This document shows positions 43,770-54,510 of a stretch of 64,000 bases of DNA, piece after piece. Under the pieces are notes generated by a model, which was given only the letters and a program-made list of their open reading frames with translations, was not told where the DNA came from and searched no databases. A program made the position numbers and the translations under genes. This DNA comes from Pegoplata infirma (Eukaryota > Arthropoda > Insecta > Diptera > Anthomyiidae). Every line of letters starts with the position of its first letter. Position 1 is the stretch's first letter. Location of the stretch: positions 151,375,844 through 151,439,843 of the forward strand of contig OY992537.1 of NCBI GenBank assembly GCA_963921195.1, written 5' to 3'.

Positions 43770-45385
43770 TATATAATAGTATATAGTAAACAAAGTACCT
43801 GTTTATGTATTCATAATTTTTTTGGTTTTTAATAAAAATTAACAAAAATATATTTTGGCGACATTTGGCGATTTTTGACATTGCATTTGGCGACAGAGCT
43901 CAAAATAATCTGACAACCCTGCTTTTAACGATGATTTAAAAAAAAAAAAATTCTGCGACACGTATTTAGCGACCCAAGTAGAAATTCATGACGGTTATAA
44001 AAATAAAGCGTCTTTAAAGCACTCTTAAGTAGAAATTCATGACGTTAATAAGAAAAAGCGTTTTCAAAACACCCCCAAGTATAAATTCATGATGTTTATA
44101 AAATAAAATCAAGACTTATCAAAAATAACTCAATTTTAAAGCATAACTTTATAACGCTTTTCGAACGATTCGTAAAAGCATTTTGAGAATACTTTTCAAC
44201 TAAACCTATGATATTATTTCACTGCCATTCAAAAAATAAGAACTGTCAAAATTGTTTTTGGCTTGATTTGAGCAAAAAATTGGGTTTGCTATCATGATTT
44301 TCCCATTACAAAGTATTTTCAACATTATATCCTGTATCTTTTGATGAAATTGGGTTATAAAATGTTGTTCATTTCATTGATGATATTGGATACCTTTGTG
44401 ATAAAAACTTGATTTACAATCATAGGTTTTGCATTTCAAATTGGACATACGTTATCAGGATGAGAGACAGCTAAAAGAAAACACCAATTTAGTTGCATTG
44501 GATTCTATTCTTGTAGAGTTGGTATACTACCAATGGCGTTTTATTTTGAGAATCTGTATGAAGCATTTACAAGAAGAAACTGGTTTCAAAATCGAAGTCA
44601 GAAAACTGAGATATTGTAGCTTCCTATTAGCTACATCATCTGCGTTGTGAAAAATTTTGTGAAAATTCATTGTTTGTTTCTAATAATTTTCCTAAAATTG
44701 TCTTCGCATTAATCGCTTTTGAAGTATCTATTTTTCTGGATGGAAAAATACGACAAACTGTATAAAGAATTTAAAGTGTCAGTACTGCTTAATTTCCACT
44801 ACATTTTTTAGAATTATTGCTCAACCATATAACAAAAATATCTAATTATCCAATTTTCAATATCCATTAAAACGAAAGATTTCCTCTGAAACTATAAAGC
44901 AAGGTTGGCAATCGAAACGAATAACGGTATCGATATCGGTATTGGTATCGTTTTTTTATTTATTTCGGTATCGGTATCGGTTACGGTATTTGAGTTGAAT
45001 CGGTTACGGTATTACCGATACCGAAACGTCGATACCGGTACGTACCGGTATTATCGAAAAAAATTTTAAAAATATAAAAAACGCATAAAAACTTAAATTT
45101 TTTTTCAATTTTAATACTAAAACACGTATTTACGTATTTATTTTTAGCATTTTTGCTAAAATGCGCTTTAAAATGTGAAAAAAATTTTAAATTGCGTTTT
45201 CTTAGGGGGTCGGCGGGGACGTTGCCGGACCACACCTACAAAAGGGGGGGACCGAGAAAACTGTAATTTTCTTATCCACTTGATCAAAGTGCAGGACTTT
45301 GAAGTTATTCTGACATAAAAAGGTTTCATTTGTTGCAGAAAGTAAAAAAAATATGTAAAAAAGTAGAAGAGTTAAATTCGACTTA

Positions 45386-45980
45386 CAAGGAAGGTCTCCC
45401 TGGTGTCACCCGCCGATCTTTATGGAATTGGTTTTATTTTGTAGAGTATAAAAAATAAAGGGACACGTATTTTTTTTAGTGGCCCAAATTCATATTTAGG
45501 GGGTGAAAATGAGGGGGAAGAAACGGTAATTTTTCAGTTTTTTTGCGTTTATCTCATATATTATACAAATAAACCTAGTCATGTTGCATACCAAATGAAA
45601 GGTCTTTGGAAAACCTATATCCATGTGCAAAGAACGGTCCAAACATGCACAACTTTTCGTCATATTGAGTAAAATGACAAAATTGTTGGACATTTTTGTT
45701 AATAAGTCGAAAAATATTTACTTTTTTTACACGTTATTAGCATCACAAGATAGGTATTTTAATTACCTTTAATCTAATACCAAATACGCCTATATTAGTT
45801 TTGAGCAAATAGACGTAAATCGTAAAAAACTGAAAAAGGTAAATTTCCCTCCATGCAAATCGAACCTCCTAAAAATGAGTTTGGGCCGCTAAAAAAATAA
45901 GTGTCGAATTAATTTTCGTTCTGAACAACATATCCAAATGTCATGAAGATCGGAGGGTGACACCAGGGAGACTTTCCTTG
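45386..45980. mobile_element. 595-bp Harbinger-like MITE
   Basis: The ends are CAAGGAAGGTCTCCCTGGTG and its inverted match, with TTA on both sides (45383-45385, 45981-45983). The empty site reads CGACTTAGCC. It is nearly a full-length palindrome, with GGCCCAAATTCAT and its inverse inside. It is non-coding. Confidence 0.8.
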
Positions 45981-46418
45981 TTAGCCGAATCCATGAATAT
46001 CCACGGTGCCCTTTTAAAGTGATAGTTAGTTTTCTAACTTAACAAAAAAAAATTAACAATTTTGATTAGAAATATTTTATTTTGAGTAAAAAACTTTTTT
46101 TAGTCATTTTTGAAAAAAAAAAAATTACTAAATTTTTTTTTTGAGTGTAAAATTTTTTTCAAGTGTAAGTTTTTTTTTGCTTAATTGTAAAAATATTTTT
46201 GAGTGACATAAATACTTTGTTAAATATTTTTCTATGTTTTTCTTCCATGTTTTAAGAGCTGGTTTAACGGGTTTTTCAACATGTGGACTTAAGGTGAAAC
46301 CAATTTGAAATTCACGGTTTTGTAATAATTTTTGAACCACGAAGTCCTATAAATATCAAAAAAAATCCTTGGGCACCCACATTGCGAATTAAATAAAAAT
46401 CCCTAAAAAACTTAACTA

Positions 46419-47230
46419 CACTCAACCAAAAATCATTGTATTCCCAAAGAAAATCGCTGTAAATTCAACAGAAATCATTGTTGATTTTGACCCTACAAAT
46501 ATTTATGTTGATTTCAATAAAAATTATTGTCAGTTTTTGTAAAAGTTGATCAACTCGTTTTTTTGTAAATCAACTCTTATTTTTTGTAAATTCAACTCAT
46601 ATTTTTGTTAATATAAGAAATTTTATTAATAAAAAAAACTTGTTGTTATTTGTTAATATTCTTTTATTAAGCATAAATAACAATATTTTTGTATTATCGT
46701 CGGCTTTTTAAGCTGTAATATTTGAAGATTTTCACAAAGATTTTCACACACACTTCGTTTATTCATGTTATGCACTCATAAGCCATTCTCCAGTTTTCTG
46801 ATGATACCAAACAAAATCCTTAAAAAAACAAAAAAGTTTTAATATACATAGTATGAATACATAAAGTAATCATTGTATTTTTTTACTTACCAAATATTTA
46901 CAAATCAGATCCTATTTTTATTTATTTTTGTAATATTAAATATTTCTATAAAAAACAAACACATAAAATAATTTTATAAGAGATAAACACGATTCACATT
47001 GCTACCAACTCACTCGTCACTCGTTAATAATAAAAAAAATGAACGAACAGGGTTGTTTTTTCTATTTTGATTTATCTATTGAATTCTGTATAAGCGTTAT
47101 AAACAGTTGATTCAACTTTACTGATTATTCAACGATATCAACATTAATTTTTGTTGAATACGGCATTATTCTGTAAAACTTGATCTACAATGGGTTTACT
47201 AATTTTTCTACTAAGATATTTCTATGAGTG
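46419..47230. mobile_element. TA-flanked element 'E', copy 2
   Basis: An 812-bp copy between TA dinucleotides, same orientation as copy 1 at 42812 and lacking the CTG-flanked MITE. It therefore serves as the empty-site reference for that MITE. Confidence 0.78.
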
Positions 47231-47689
47231 TATACTTAGGGTTGCGGAAAGTTTCTATTGAGAGTCTAAATGATTTCAAAAAAATTTCGTGAAAATCAAT
47301 AATTTTCTTCTGCTCCCGCATAGCGGTTGAAGTATGATTTTTTTTGGAAATTTTTACTTAATCGACGATGTGGGTGCCCAAAGATTTTTTTGATTTTTAT
47401 GAGACTTCGGGGAGGCATTTGGAGTACGATTTTTCATTTACAAAAACCAAAAAAAAAATACAAATTTTTTATTATTTTTTTTGTAAAAAAAAATGTTTTT
47501 AAGGAAAAACCGTTTTAATACCGTTTCAATACCGGTACGTACCGGTATCGAAGGAAAAGGTTTTTGGATACCGGTATCCGATACCAAAACTAAGTTTCGG
47601 TATTGGTATTGGTACCGGTATTCAATTTAAAGGGTTTTGAAACGGATAACGGTATTGAAAAGGTATCGATTGCCAACATTGCTATAAAG

Positions 47690-48480
47690 TTATGTCATCA
47701 GATATTTTATTAAAATTTTGTTGCAATATTACATTTGCTTGCAAACTTTAACATTTTTACAACAAATTTTTGCAGCAATTTCTTGCCTATACCAAGATAC
47801 AACTTATATCGTCCAGTACGACAAAGTTTACAAAAATTTTAAAATTGCTATATTTTTTGCTTTTTAAGGCTTTAATAATGCTTTAACGAAGCGTTATCAA
47901 ATCACCATTATAAATGTCTTTAAAAACGCTTTATATAAACCGTCTAACGGTGTTATCATTAGGACTATCTGAAAGCGCTCTGAGGATGGTTTTCCGTATG
48001 ATCTGAAAGCATTCGTACTACCATGCAGAGCGCTTTAAAAGCGTTTTTACGGTTGTATTTTTCTACCTGGGGAGTTATCTCGACTTGAAGTTTTTTGCTT
48101 ATATCTTCGTTATTTATTGTTCGATTTCAAAAATATTGGTGTCATTCGAAAGGTAATTAATTATTTTTTTTTTTTGAGAATTTTCGTAAAAAAAGCTTTT
48201 CTGCGTAGCGGCCTTCGGCCGGGCTTAGGGATTACAAACTCCATAAATTAGTTTAGCGGCTTCGCTTAATAAAGTTTTTTGTGTATTAAGCCTTTTTCCA
48301 GTTATAATATTCGAAATTCAAGTCGACATAACTCGCGAACCAGATCTCGCCGACAAAAAATCACCCTAATATTTTCGATTTGTAATCAAAAGATCTATCT
48401 CTGGTAAAAATTTAGGATCAATCTGACCAATGCCAGTAAACTCTACTTAAGCCCTTTATTTATGCCAATATTTGCATTTT
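47690..48480. other. Non-coding stretch with a GC-rich hairpin module
   Basis: It contains the right arm of the old TIR element (to 48071). At 48202-48275 lies a copy of the GCGGCCTTCGGCCGGGC hairpin with TAGGGATTACAAACTCCAT and GCGGCTTCGC, otherwise seen inside the poly-G foldback. No gene is seen. Confidence 0.5.
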
Positions 48481-48523
48481 CCTATCGAAAATGTTCTGTC
48501 AGCGTTGCATATGTAATACTCAC

Positions 48524-49033
48524 CTCTAAAGATAGGCAACTGAATATTTGTAGATCTGTTTGAGGTGGTAAATCCTCTAAACAATTTATTTTAGAAAGCT
48601 TCTCAACATCATTTTCTATTGTTGGATCATTGTCATTGACCATAGAAGGTGAATCCAGTTCTGCCCAATTTTGCGTAGTATTTTTACCAACATTTCTTTT
48701 CTTTTCAGTATTATTTTCAGAAATATTCTCATTGACTTGAAAATTTTGGGACAAGTTATCCAAAAAAGGCACTAGTGGTATGGGAGATTGAATACATGTT
48801 TGTTTTTTATTAACATTTTTGTTCATAAGGTTTTTATCACAGCTGTTACATTTGCTATCTTGTTTGCAGCACATGAAATTGTTATCGTTATAAAAATTGC
48901 ATTTATATTCATTGCAAACATCATTTGGTTCACTAGTTGTACTATATATTTTATGTGCCGATATATCATTTTCTTCAATTAACATTAGGCACAAACGACA
49001 AACTTGGTAAAACTTTGGTGGCACACTACACAT
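48524..49033 (-). CDS. First exon of a ZAD-type zinc-finger protein (likely host gene)
   Basis: The frame starts at ATG 49033 and after nine residues reads YQVCRLCLMLIEEN, the first C-x2-C of a zinc-finger-associated domain (ZAD), used for dimerisation in many fly transcription factors. A polar insert of about 120 residues rich in Asn, Cys and Lys follows. The exon ends with QIFSCLSLE, which resembles the middle of a ZAD just before the second cysteine pair. There the minus strand reads GAG|GTGAGT, a strong splice donor, after exactly 170 codons (phase 0). Reading on into the intron meets a stop at 48482. No C2H2 exon is visible in the remaining 48 kb downstream, so either the intron is huge or the exon is orphaned. 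A long insert inside a ZAD is unusual. Confidence 0.55.
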
Positions 49034-49245
49034 AATTCAATATATAATTTATTATAAATAACTTTTCCCATTCAATGATTTTTCTTTAACTTAATAATCA
49101 ATTAAAAAAATTAAAAACTTATTCATACAAAACAAAACAAAATACAATTACTGTCGAAAGAACCTAGGCTTACTTAAATGTTTCTTTACAATGCAGCAGC
49201 AAGCAGCAAAATTTACCATAATTTTTATATCAACCACTCCAGTGA
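49034..49245 (-). promoter_or_regulatory. Probable 5' flank of the ZAD exon
   Basis: About 200 unique-looking bases lie between the ATG and the first M-family MITE, AT-rich on the ATG side. No clear TATA box or initiator can be picked. If the exon is real, its promoter and 5' UTR must be here or span the MITEs upstream. Confidence 0.3.
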
Positions 49246-49545
49246 CACAGACTAATACAGACTCGACATAAGTGACAGGTGTCAAAAAAGTATTCTTGAA
49301 CCATATGGTTAATATTTTCAAATTATTCTACGAATTAGGTTAGAAAGAGAAAGCTGATATAACGCGCCATAAGAAAAATGGATGCCAGATTGGTTTTTGT
49401 TGTTTCACTCACTCCTAAGTCGTAGAAAGTGTTGCCATGTTAGCGTAAAACGGACTAAAAACCGCTGTGTTTTCTCCTAAAATCGCTTAGTTTTTCCCCA
49501 TTTTTTCTTATAAAACTCTACTGTCGAGTCTGTATTTAGTCTGTG
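49246..49545 (-). mobile_element. 300-bp MITE 'M', reverse copy
   Basis: The termini are CACAGACTAATACAGACTCG and the inverted equivalent, with 7-bp TSD CCAGTGA (49239-49245, 49546-49552). It contains the palindrome AACCATATGGTT. It is non-coding. Confidence 0.87.
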
Positions 49546-49618
49546 CCAGTGATATAGAAGGAATATATATGTTTATCATTCCGTTTGTAACACCTCGAAA
49601 TATTGGTCAAGGACAGAC

Positions 49619-49918
49619 CACAGACTAAATACAGACTCGACAGTAGAGTTTAATAAGAAAAAATGGGGAAAAACTAAGCGATTTTAGGAGAAAACACAGC
49701 GGTTTTTAGTCACTTTTACGCTAACATGGCAACACTTTCTACGACTTAGGAGTGAGTGAAACAACAAAAACCGATCTGGCATCCTTTTTTCTTATGGCGC
49801 GTTATATTAGCTTTCTCTTTCTAACCTTATTCGTAGAATAATTTGAAAACATTAACCATATGGTTAAAAAATACTTTTTTGACACCTGTCATATATGTCG
49901 AGTCTGTATTAGTCTGTG
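49619..49918 (+). mobile_element. 300-bp MITE 'M', forward copy
   Basis: Same family in the opposite orientation, exactly 300 bp, with 7-bp TSD GACAGAC (49612-49618, 49919-49925). Confidence 0.87.
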
Positions 49919-49930
49919 GACAGACCTTTA

Positions 49931-50082
49931 AGGTACCTACATACGACGCAATATTATGTACAATATTCAATTATATTGAAGGTGTGTGGGTAATATTGAC
50001 GATTGTACAATGGTCAATCTTACCCATACACCATCAATATAATTGAATATTGTACATAATATTGCGTCGTCTGTAGGTACCT
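49931..50082. mobile_element. 152-bp palindromic Harbinger-like MITE
   Basis: The arms AGGTACCTACATACGACGCA are inverted over about 50 bp with a loop of some 50 bp. TTA lies on both sides (49928-49930, 50083-50085). Confidence 0.75.
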
Positions 50083-50137
50083 TTAAAGAATTAATTCAAG
50101 TTGTGAATTAATTCACATTAGTGGTATTCATTTAACC

Positions 50138-50530
50138 CAGTTACGGTCAGTGAAGTTGTCAGTGGGTGTTCTCTAATTTTTAAAAATAGCAAATTAACGT
50201 ATAAAATTCATGTTTTCCTGGACCTAACATGTTCCCGAGATATATAATGATCCGATCTTATTAGTTTTGTATATTTTTGAGTGAGATGCAGCCCAAATTC
50301 TATTTTGTGGTCATTTTGTTGCCTCACCACATCGACAATTAACAAAAAGCATTATTTTGCAAATAAATGGAGCATACAATGAAATTTTGGCTGCATGTCA
50401 ATTAAAAATAATAAAATTTAGACTTTGTCTATCACGGGAATGTGTTACGTACAGAAAAACATACATTATATACATAATTTTGATATTTTAAAGAAGTAGA
50501 GAACACCCAGTGACTAACCGTATAAACACC
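50138..50530. mobile_element. ~390-bp inverted-repeat element in a truncated Y-type element
   Basis: GTCAGTGGGTGTTCTCTA (50158) and its inverse (50500-50516) bound a non-coding core. The outside sequence (GTGGTATTCATTTAACC, then CCGTATAAACACC) matches the end of element Y at 55455-55512, so a piece of that family is the host. The exact borders are uncertain. Confidence 0.45.
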
Positions 50531-52223
50531 GTATACAGTAGCACAGACTATAAACAGACTCGACAGTAGAGTCACAGACTAATACAGACTCGACATAAGT
50601 GACAGGTGTCAAAAAAGTATTCTTTAACCATATGGTTAATATTTTCAAATTATTCTACGAATTAGGTTAGAAAGAGAAAACTGATATAACGCGCCATAAG
50701 AAAAATGGATGCCAGATCGGTTTCTGTTGTTTCACTCACTCCTAAGTCGTAGAAAGTGTTGCCATGTTAGCGTAAAACGGACTAAAAACCGCTGTGTTTT
50801 CTCCCAAAATCGCTTAGTTTTTCCCCAGTTTCTCCTATAAAACTCTACTGTCGAGTCTGTATTTAGTCTGTGGTAGAGTCACAGACTAAATACAGACTCG
50901 ACAGTAGAGTTTTATAAAAAAAAATGGGGAAAAACTAAGCGATTTTAGGAGAAAACACAGCGGTTTTTAGTCCGATTTACGCTAACATGGCAACACTTTC
51001 TACGACTTAGGAGTGAGTGAAACAACAAAAACCGATCTGGCATCCATTTTTCTAATGGCGCGTTATATTAGCTTTCTCTTTCTAACCTAATTCGTAGAAT
51101 AATTTGAAAATATTAACCATATGGTTAAAGAATACTTTTTTGACACCTGTCACTTATGTCGAGTCTGTATTAGTCTGTGGTAGAGTTTTATAAGAAAAAA
51201 TGGGGAAAAACTAAGCGATTTTAGGAGAAAACAGAGCGGTTTTTAGTCCGTTTTACGCTAACATGGCAACACTTTCTACGACTTAGGAGTGAGTGAAACA
51301 ACAAAAACCGATCTGGCATCTATTTTTCTTATGGCGCGTTATATCAGTTTTCTCTTTCTAACCTAATTCGTAGAATAATTTGAAAATTTTAACCATATGG
51401 TTCAGAACTACTTTTTTGACAGCTGTCACTTATGTCGAGTCTGTATTAGCACAGACTAAATACAGACTCGACAGTAGAGTCACAGACTATATACAGACTC
51501 GACAGTAGAGTCACAGACTATAAACAGACTCGACAGTAGAGTTTTATAAGAAAAAATGGGGAAAAACTAAGCGATTTTAGGAGAAAACACAGCGGTTTTT
51601 AGTCCGTTTTGCGCTAACATGGCAACACTTTCTACGACTTAGGAGTGAGTGAAACAACAAAAACCGATCTGGCATCCATTTTTCTAATGGCGCATTATAT
51701 TAGCTTTCTCTTTCTAACCTAATTCGTAGAATAATTTGAAAACATTAACCATATGGTTCAGAACTACTTTTTTGACACCTGTCACTTATGTCGAGTCTGT
51801 ATTAGTCTGTGGTAGAGTCACAGACTAAATACAGACTCGACAGTAGAGTTTTATAAGAAAAAATGGGGAAAAACTAAGCGATTTTAGGAGAAAACACAGC
51901 GGTTTTTAGTCCGTTTTACGCTAACATGGCAACACTTTCTACGACTTAGGAGTGAGTGAAACAACAAAAACCGATCTGGCATCCATTTTTCTAATGGCGC
52001 GTTATATTAGCTTTCTCTTTCTAACCTAATTCGTAGAATAATTTGAAAATATTAACCATATGGTTAAAGAATACTTTTTTGACACCTGTCACTTATGTCG
52101 AGTCTGTATTAGTCTGTGGTAGAGTTTTATAAGAAAAAATGGGGGAAAACAGAGCGATTTTAGGAGAACACAGAGCGGTTTTTAGTCCGTTTTACGCTAA
52201 CATGGCAACACTTCTACGACTTA

Positions 52224-52364
52224 TACCCAATTCACACTTGCAGTTTTAAACCGTTTTTAGCAATTATTTTTAGCATTTTCTGTCAATATACTGTAATAGA
52301 ATAAAGAAAGTGCTAAAAATATTGCTGCTAAAAACGATTTAAAACTGTACGTGTGAATAGGGTA
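52224..52364. mobile_element. 141-bp Harbinger-like MITE in an M copy
   Basis: TTA at 52221-52223 and 52365-52367. Other M copies give the empty site CGACTTAGGAG. The left end carries one change (TACCCAATTCACAC). Confidence 0.88.
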
Positions 52365-52643
52365 TTAGGAGTGAGTGAAACAACAAAAACCGATCTGGCA
52401 TCTATGTTTTTTATGGCGCGTTATATCAGTTTTCTCTTTCTAACCTAATTCGTAGAAAAATTTGAAAATATTAACCATATGGTTAAAGAATACTTTTTTG
52501 ACACCTGTCATATTTGTCGAGTCTGTATTAGTCTGTGGTAGAGTTTTATAAGAAAAAATGGGGAAAAACTAAGCGATTTTAGGAGAAAACACAGCGGTTT
52601 TTAGTCCGGTTTACGCTAACATGGCAACACTTTCTACGACTTA

Positions 52644-52807
52644 GAGAATAATCACAATTGGAGCGGGAAGCGGAAAAACGCAATTGTCCTTATAAAAATA
52701 GAATTGAATCTAGTTTGGCGGAAAAACGCGGCGGAATTTTGTTGTCATATAAAACGTATGTGAACAGTTGCGGAAAAACGCTTCCCGCTCCAATTGTGAT
52801 TATTCTC
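52644..52807. mobile_element. 164-bp Harbinger-like MITE in an M copy
   Basis: The ends are GAGAATAATCACAATTGGAG and its inverse, with TTA at 52641-52643 and 52808-52810. It occupies the same CGACTTAGGAG position of M as the unrelated MITE at 52224. GCGGAAAAACGC repeats fill it. Confidence 0.88.
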
Positions 52808-54044
52808 TTAGGAGTGAGTGAAACAACAAAAACCGATCTGGCATCCATTTTTCTAACGGCGCGTTATATTAGCTTTCTCTTTCTAACCTAATTCGTAGAA
52901 TAATTTGAAAACATTAACCATATGGTTCAAGACTACTTTTTTGACATCTGTCACTTATGTCGAGTCTGTATTAGTCTGTGGTATTAGCACAGACTAATAC
53001 AGACTCGACAAATATGACAGGTGTCAAACCATACATTAACCATATGGTTAATGTGTTCAAATTATTCTACGAATTAGGTTAGAAAGAGAAAACTGATATA
53101 ACGCGCCATAAAAAAAATGGATGCCAGATCGGTTTTTGTTGTCTCACTCACTCCTAAGTCGTAGAAAGTGTTGCCATGTTAGCGTAAAACGGACTAAAAA
53201 CCGCTGTGTTTTCTCCTAAAATCGCTTAGTTTTCCCCCATTTTTTCTTGTTAAACTCTACTGTCGAGTCTGTATTTAGTCTGTGGTATTAGCACAGACTA
53301 ATACAGACTCGACATAAGTGACAGATGTCAAAAAAGTAATCTTGAACCATATGGTTAATGTTTTCAAATTATTCTACGAATTAGGTTAGAAAGAGAAAGC
53401 TAATATAACGCGCCATTAGAAAAATGGATGCCAGATCGGTTTTTGTTGTTTCACTCACTCCTAAGTCGCAGAAAGTGTTGCCATGTTAGCGTAAAACGGA
53501 CTAAAAACCGCTGTGTTTTTTCCCAAAATCGCTTAGTTTTTCCCAATTTTTTCTTATAAAACTCTACTGTCGAGTCTGTATTTAGTCTGTGGTATTAGTC
53601 TGTGACAGTAGTGTTATTCATTTAACCGTACACGCAAAAAAAAAAATCTGTGTAAGATTGAGCAATCCTACTTGGTAAAACTTTTTTCATACCAAAAAAA
53701 AAATTTTACCAAATTTTTGCTAATATTATGCTTGTCGATGTTAAAGTAACATAATTCATTTTTTATGTAAAATAACCAAGTAGCTTGCACAATAACGCAA
53801 ATTACCTGCACAAAAATTTATCGAAAGAAAACAACAAAAAAACAAATACAGACCGCCATTTTCATTTTTTTTGTGTGCGTTGTTTGTTTATTTTTTGTGT
53901 TATAAAAACGTAAAAAGGAAATTGATAAATAAAATAAAAATAAATTAATAAATAAAAATAAATAATTAGTTTTCTAAAAGATAAATAAATGTAAGATAAA
54001 AGAATGTTAAAGTTAATTTTGCTTTCATCACTTAAAACACCATT

Positions 54045-54250
54045 CATTAAGAAAAACCAAAGGAGTCCCAGACGTATGTTTCGATGAATAACAAATGGAA
54101 TGATAAAGTGAGTATACCCGCATTCCGAAGACACCAATAAGGTTTAATAGATTTTTAGTTAAAAATTAGTGTTTGGTAATAATTTTCTATTTTTACAGGG
54201 TACTGCTAAATAAATTTTTGAAGCTATGGCGAATCCTTCACTACAATAAA
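54045..54250 (+). pseudogene. Captured exon-intron-exon fragment, copy 1
   Basis: The exon-like part ends NNKWNDK at a GTGAGT donor (about 54115). The intron runs to TTTTTACAG near 54199. The acceptor side has stops soon after. It resembles copy 2 over its whole length but is more damaged. Confidence 0.5.
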
Positions 54251-54291
54251 GAGCGTGGACACCAATCCTGCCTTTAGGTATAAAATTAAAA

Positions 54292-54510
54292 CCTAAAAAC
54301 CCAAAGCCAAGGGAGTCCATACCTGTTTTGAGTTACAAATGGAATGACAAAGTAAGTGTTCCTCCTTACCAAGAGGCCAATGGGGTTTACCAATTTTTTA
54401 AATTAAAAATTTATGTTTTGTAATAATTTTCTATTTTTACAGGATGCTTTTAAATAAATTCGTGAAGCTATAGCGGATCCTTTACTTCAAGAAGAAGCGT
54501 AGGCAGCAGT
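54292..54510 (+). pseudogene. Captured exon-intron-exon fragment, copy 2
   Basis: The exon reads PRESIPVLSYKWNDK up to a GTAAGT donor (about 54354). After TTTTTACAG (about 54443) the joined frame continues DAFK, one stop, then IREAIADPLLQEEA. The source gene is not recognised. The single stop and shared intron suggest a once-functional fragment. Confidence 0.5.

Larger units (their letters stand above)
33087..43921. mobile_element. hAT composite element, 10.8 kb
   Basis: The termini are CAGGGTTGTCAGAT and its reverse complement, with 8-bp TSD CTTTTAAC (33079-33086, 43922-43929), matching nTnnnnAn and the CAGGG start typical of hAT. Both subterminal regions carry TGGCGATTTTT repeats. Without its nested elements about 3 kb or less remains, with no transposase frame, so it is a non-autonomous or decayed copy swollen by later insertions. 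Confidence 0.78.
44900..47681. mobile_element. hAT-like element with GGTATCGG subterminal repeats
   Basis: The termini are CAAGGTTGGCAATCGA and, inverted, CAATGTTGGCAATCGA. The TSD is CTATAAAG (44892-44899, 47682-47689). Both ends carry GGTATCGGTATCGG/GGTATTGGT repeats. It contains a Harbinger-like MITE and element E copy 2. It has no transposase. Confidence 0.82.
43973..48071. mobile_element. Old TIR element with AAAGCGTTTTTAAAGC subterminal repeats
   Basis: The left end CCCAAGTAGAAATTCATGAC and the inverted right end (TTTTTCTACCTGGG) match, followed on both sides by related AAAGCGCTTT blocks. The left arm has three ~55-bp tandem units starting AAGTAGAAATTCATGA. No TSD was found. The hAT element at 44900 is nested inside. 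Confidence 0.5.
50542..53604. mobile_element. Nested stack of nine M-family MITE copies
   Basis: The outermost copy has the 7-bp TSD ACAGTAG (50535-50541, 53605-53611). Inside it, other copies inserted at the same two internal sites, GTAGAGT near the left end and GTATTAG in the right TIR. Copies with full 300-bp (or 297-bp) borders: 50573-50872 (reverse), 50880-51179, 51512-51811, 51819-52118, 52988-53284 (reverse), 53292-53591 (reverse). Split copies start at 51450 and 51481. Two Harbinger-like MITEs are nested in the split copies. The stack has no coding content. Confidence 0.88.

Noticed and set aside
53862..54137. 91-codon minus-strand frame
   Set aside because: It lies in A/T-rich sequence of element Z, opposite the exon-like blocks, and its composition (Phe, Ile, Tyr) is that of random AT-rich DNA.
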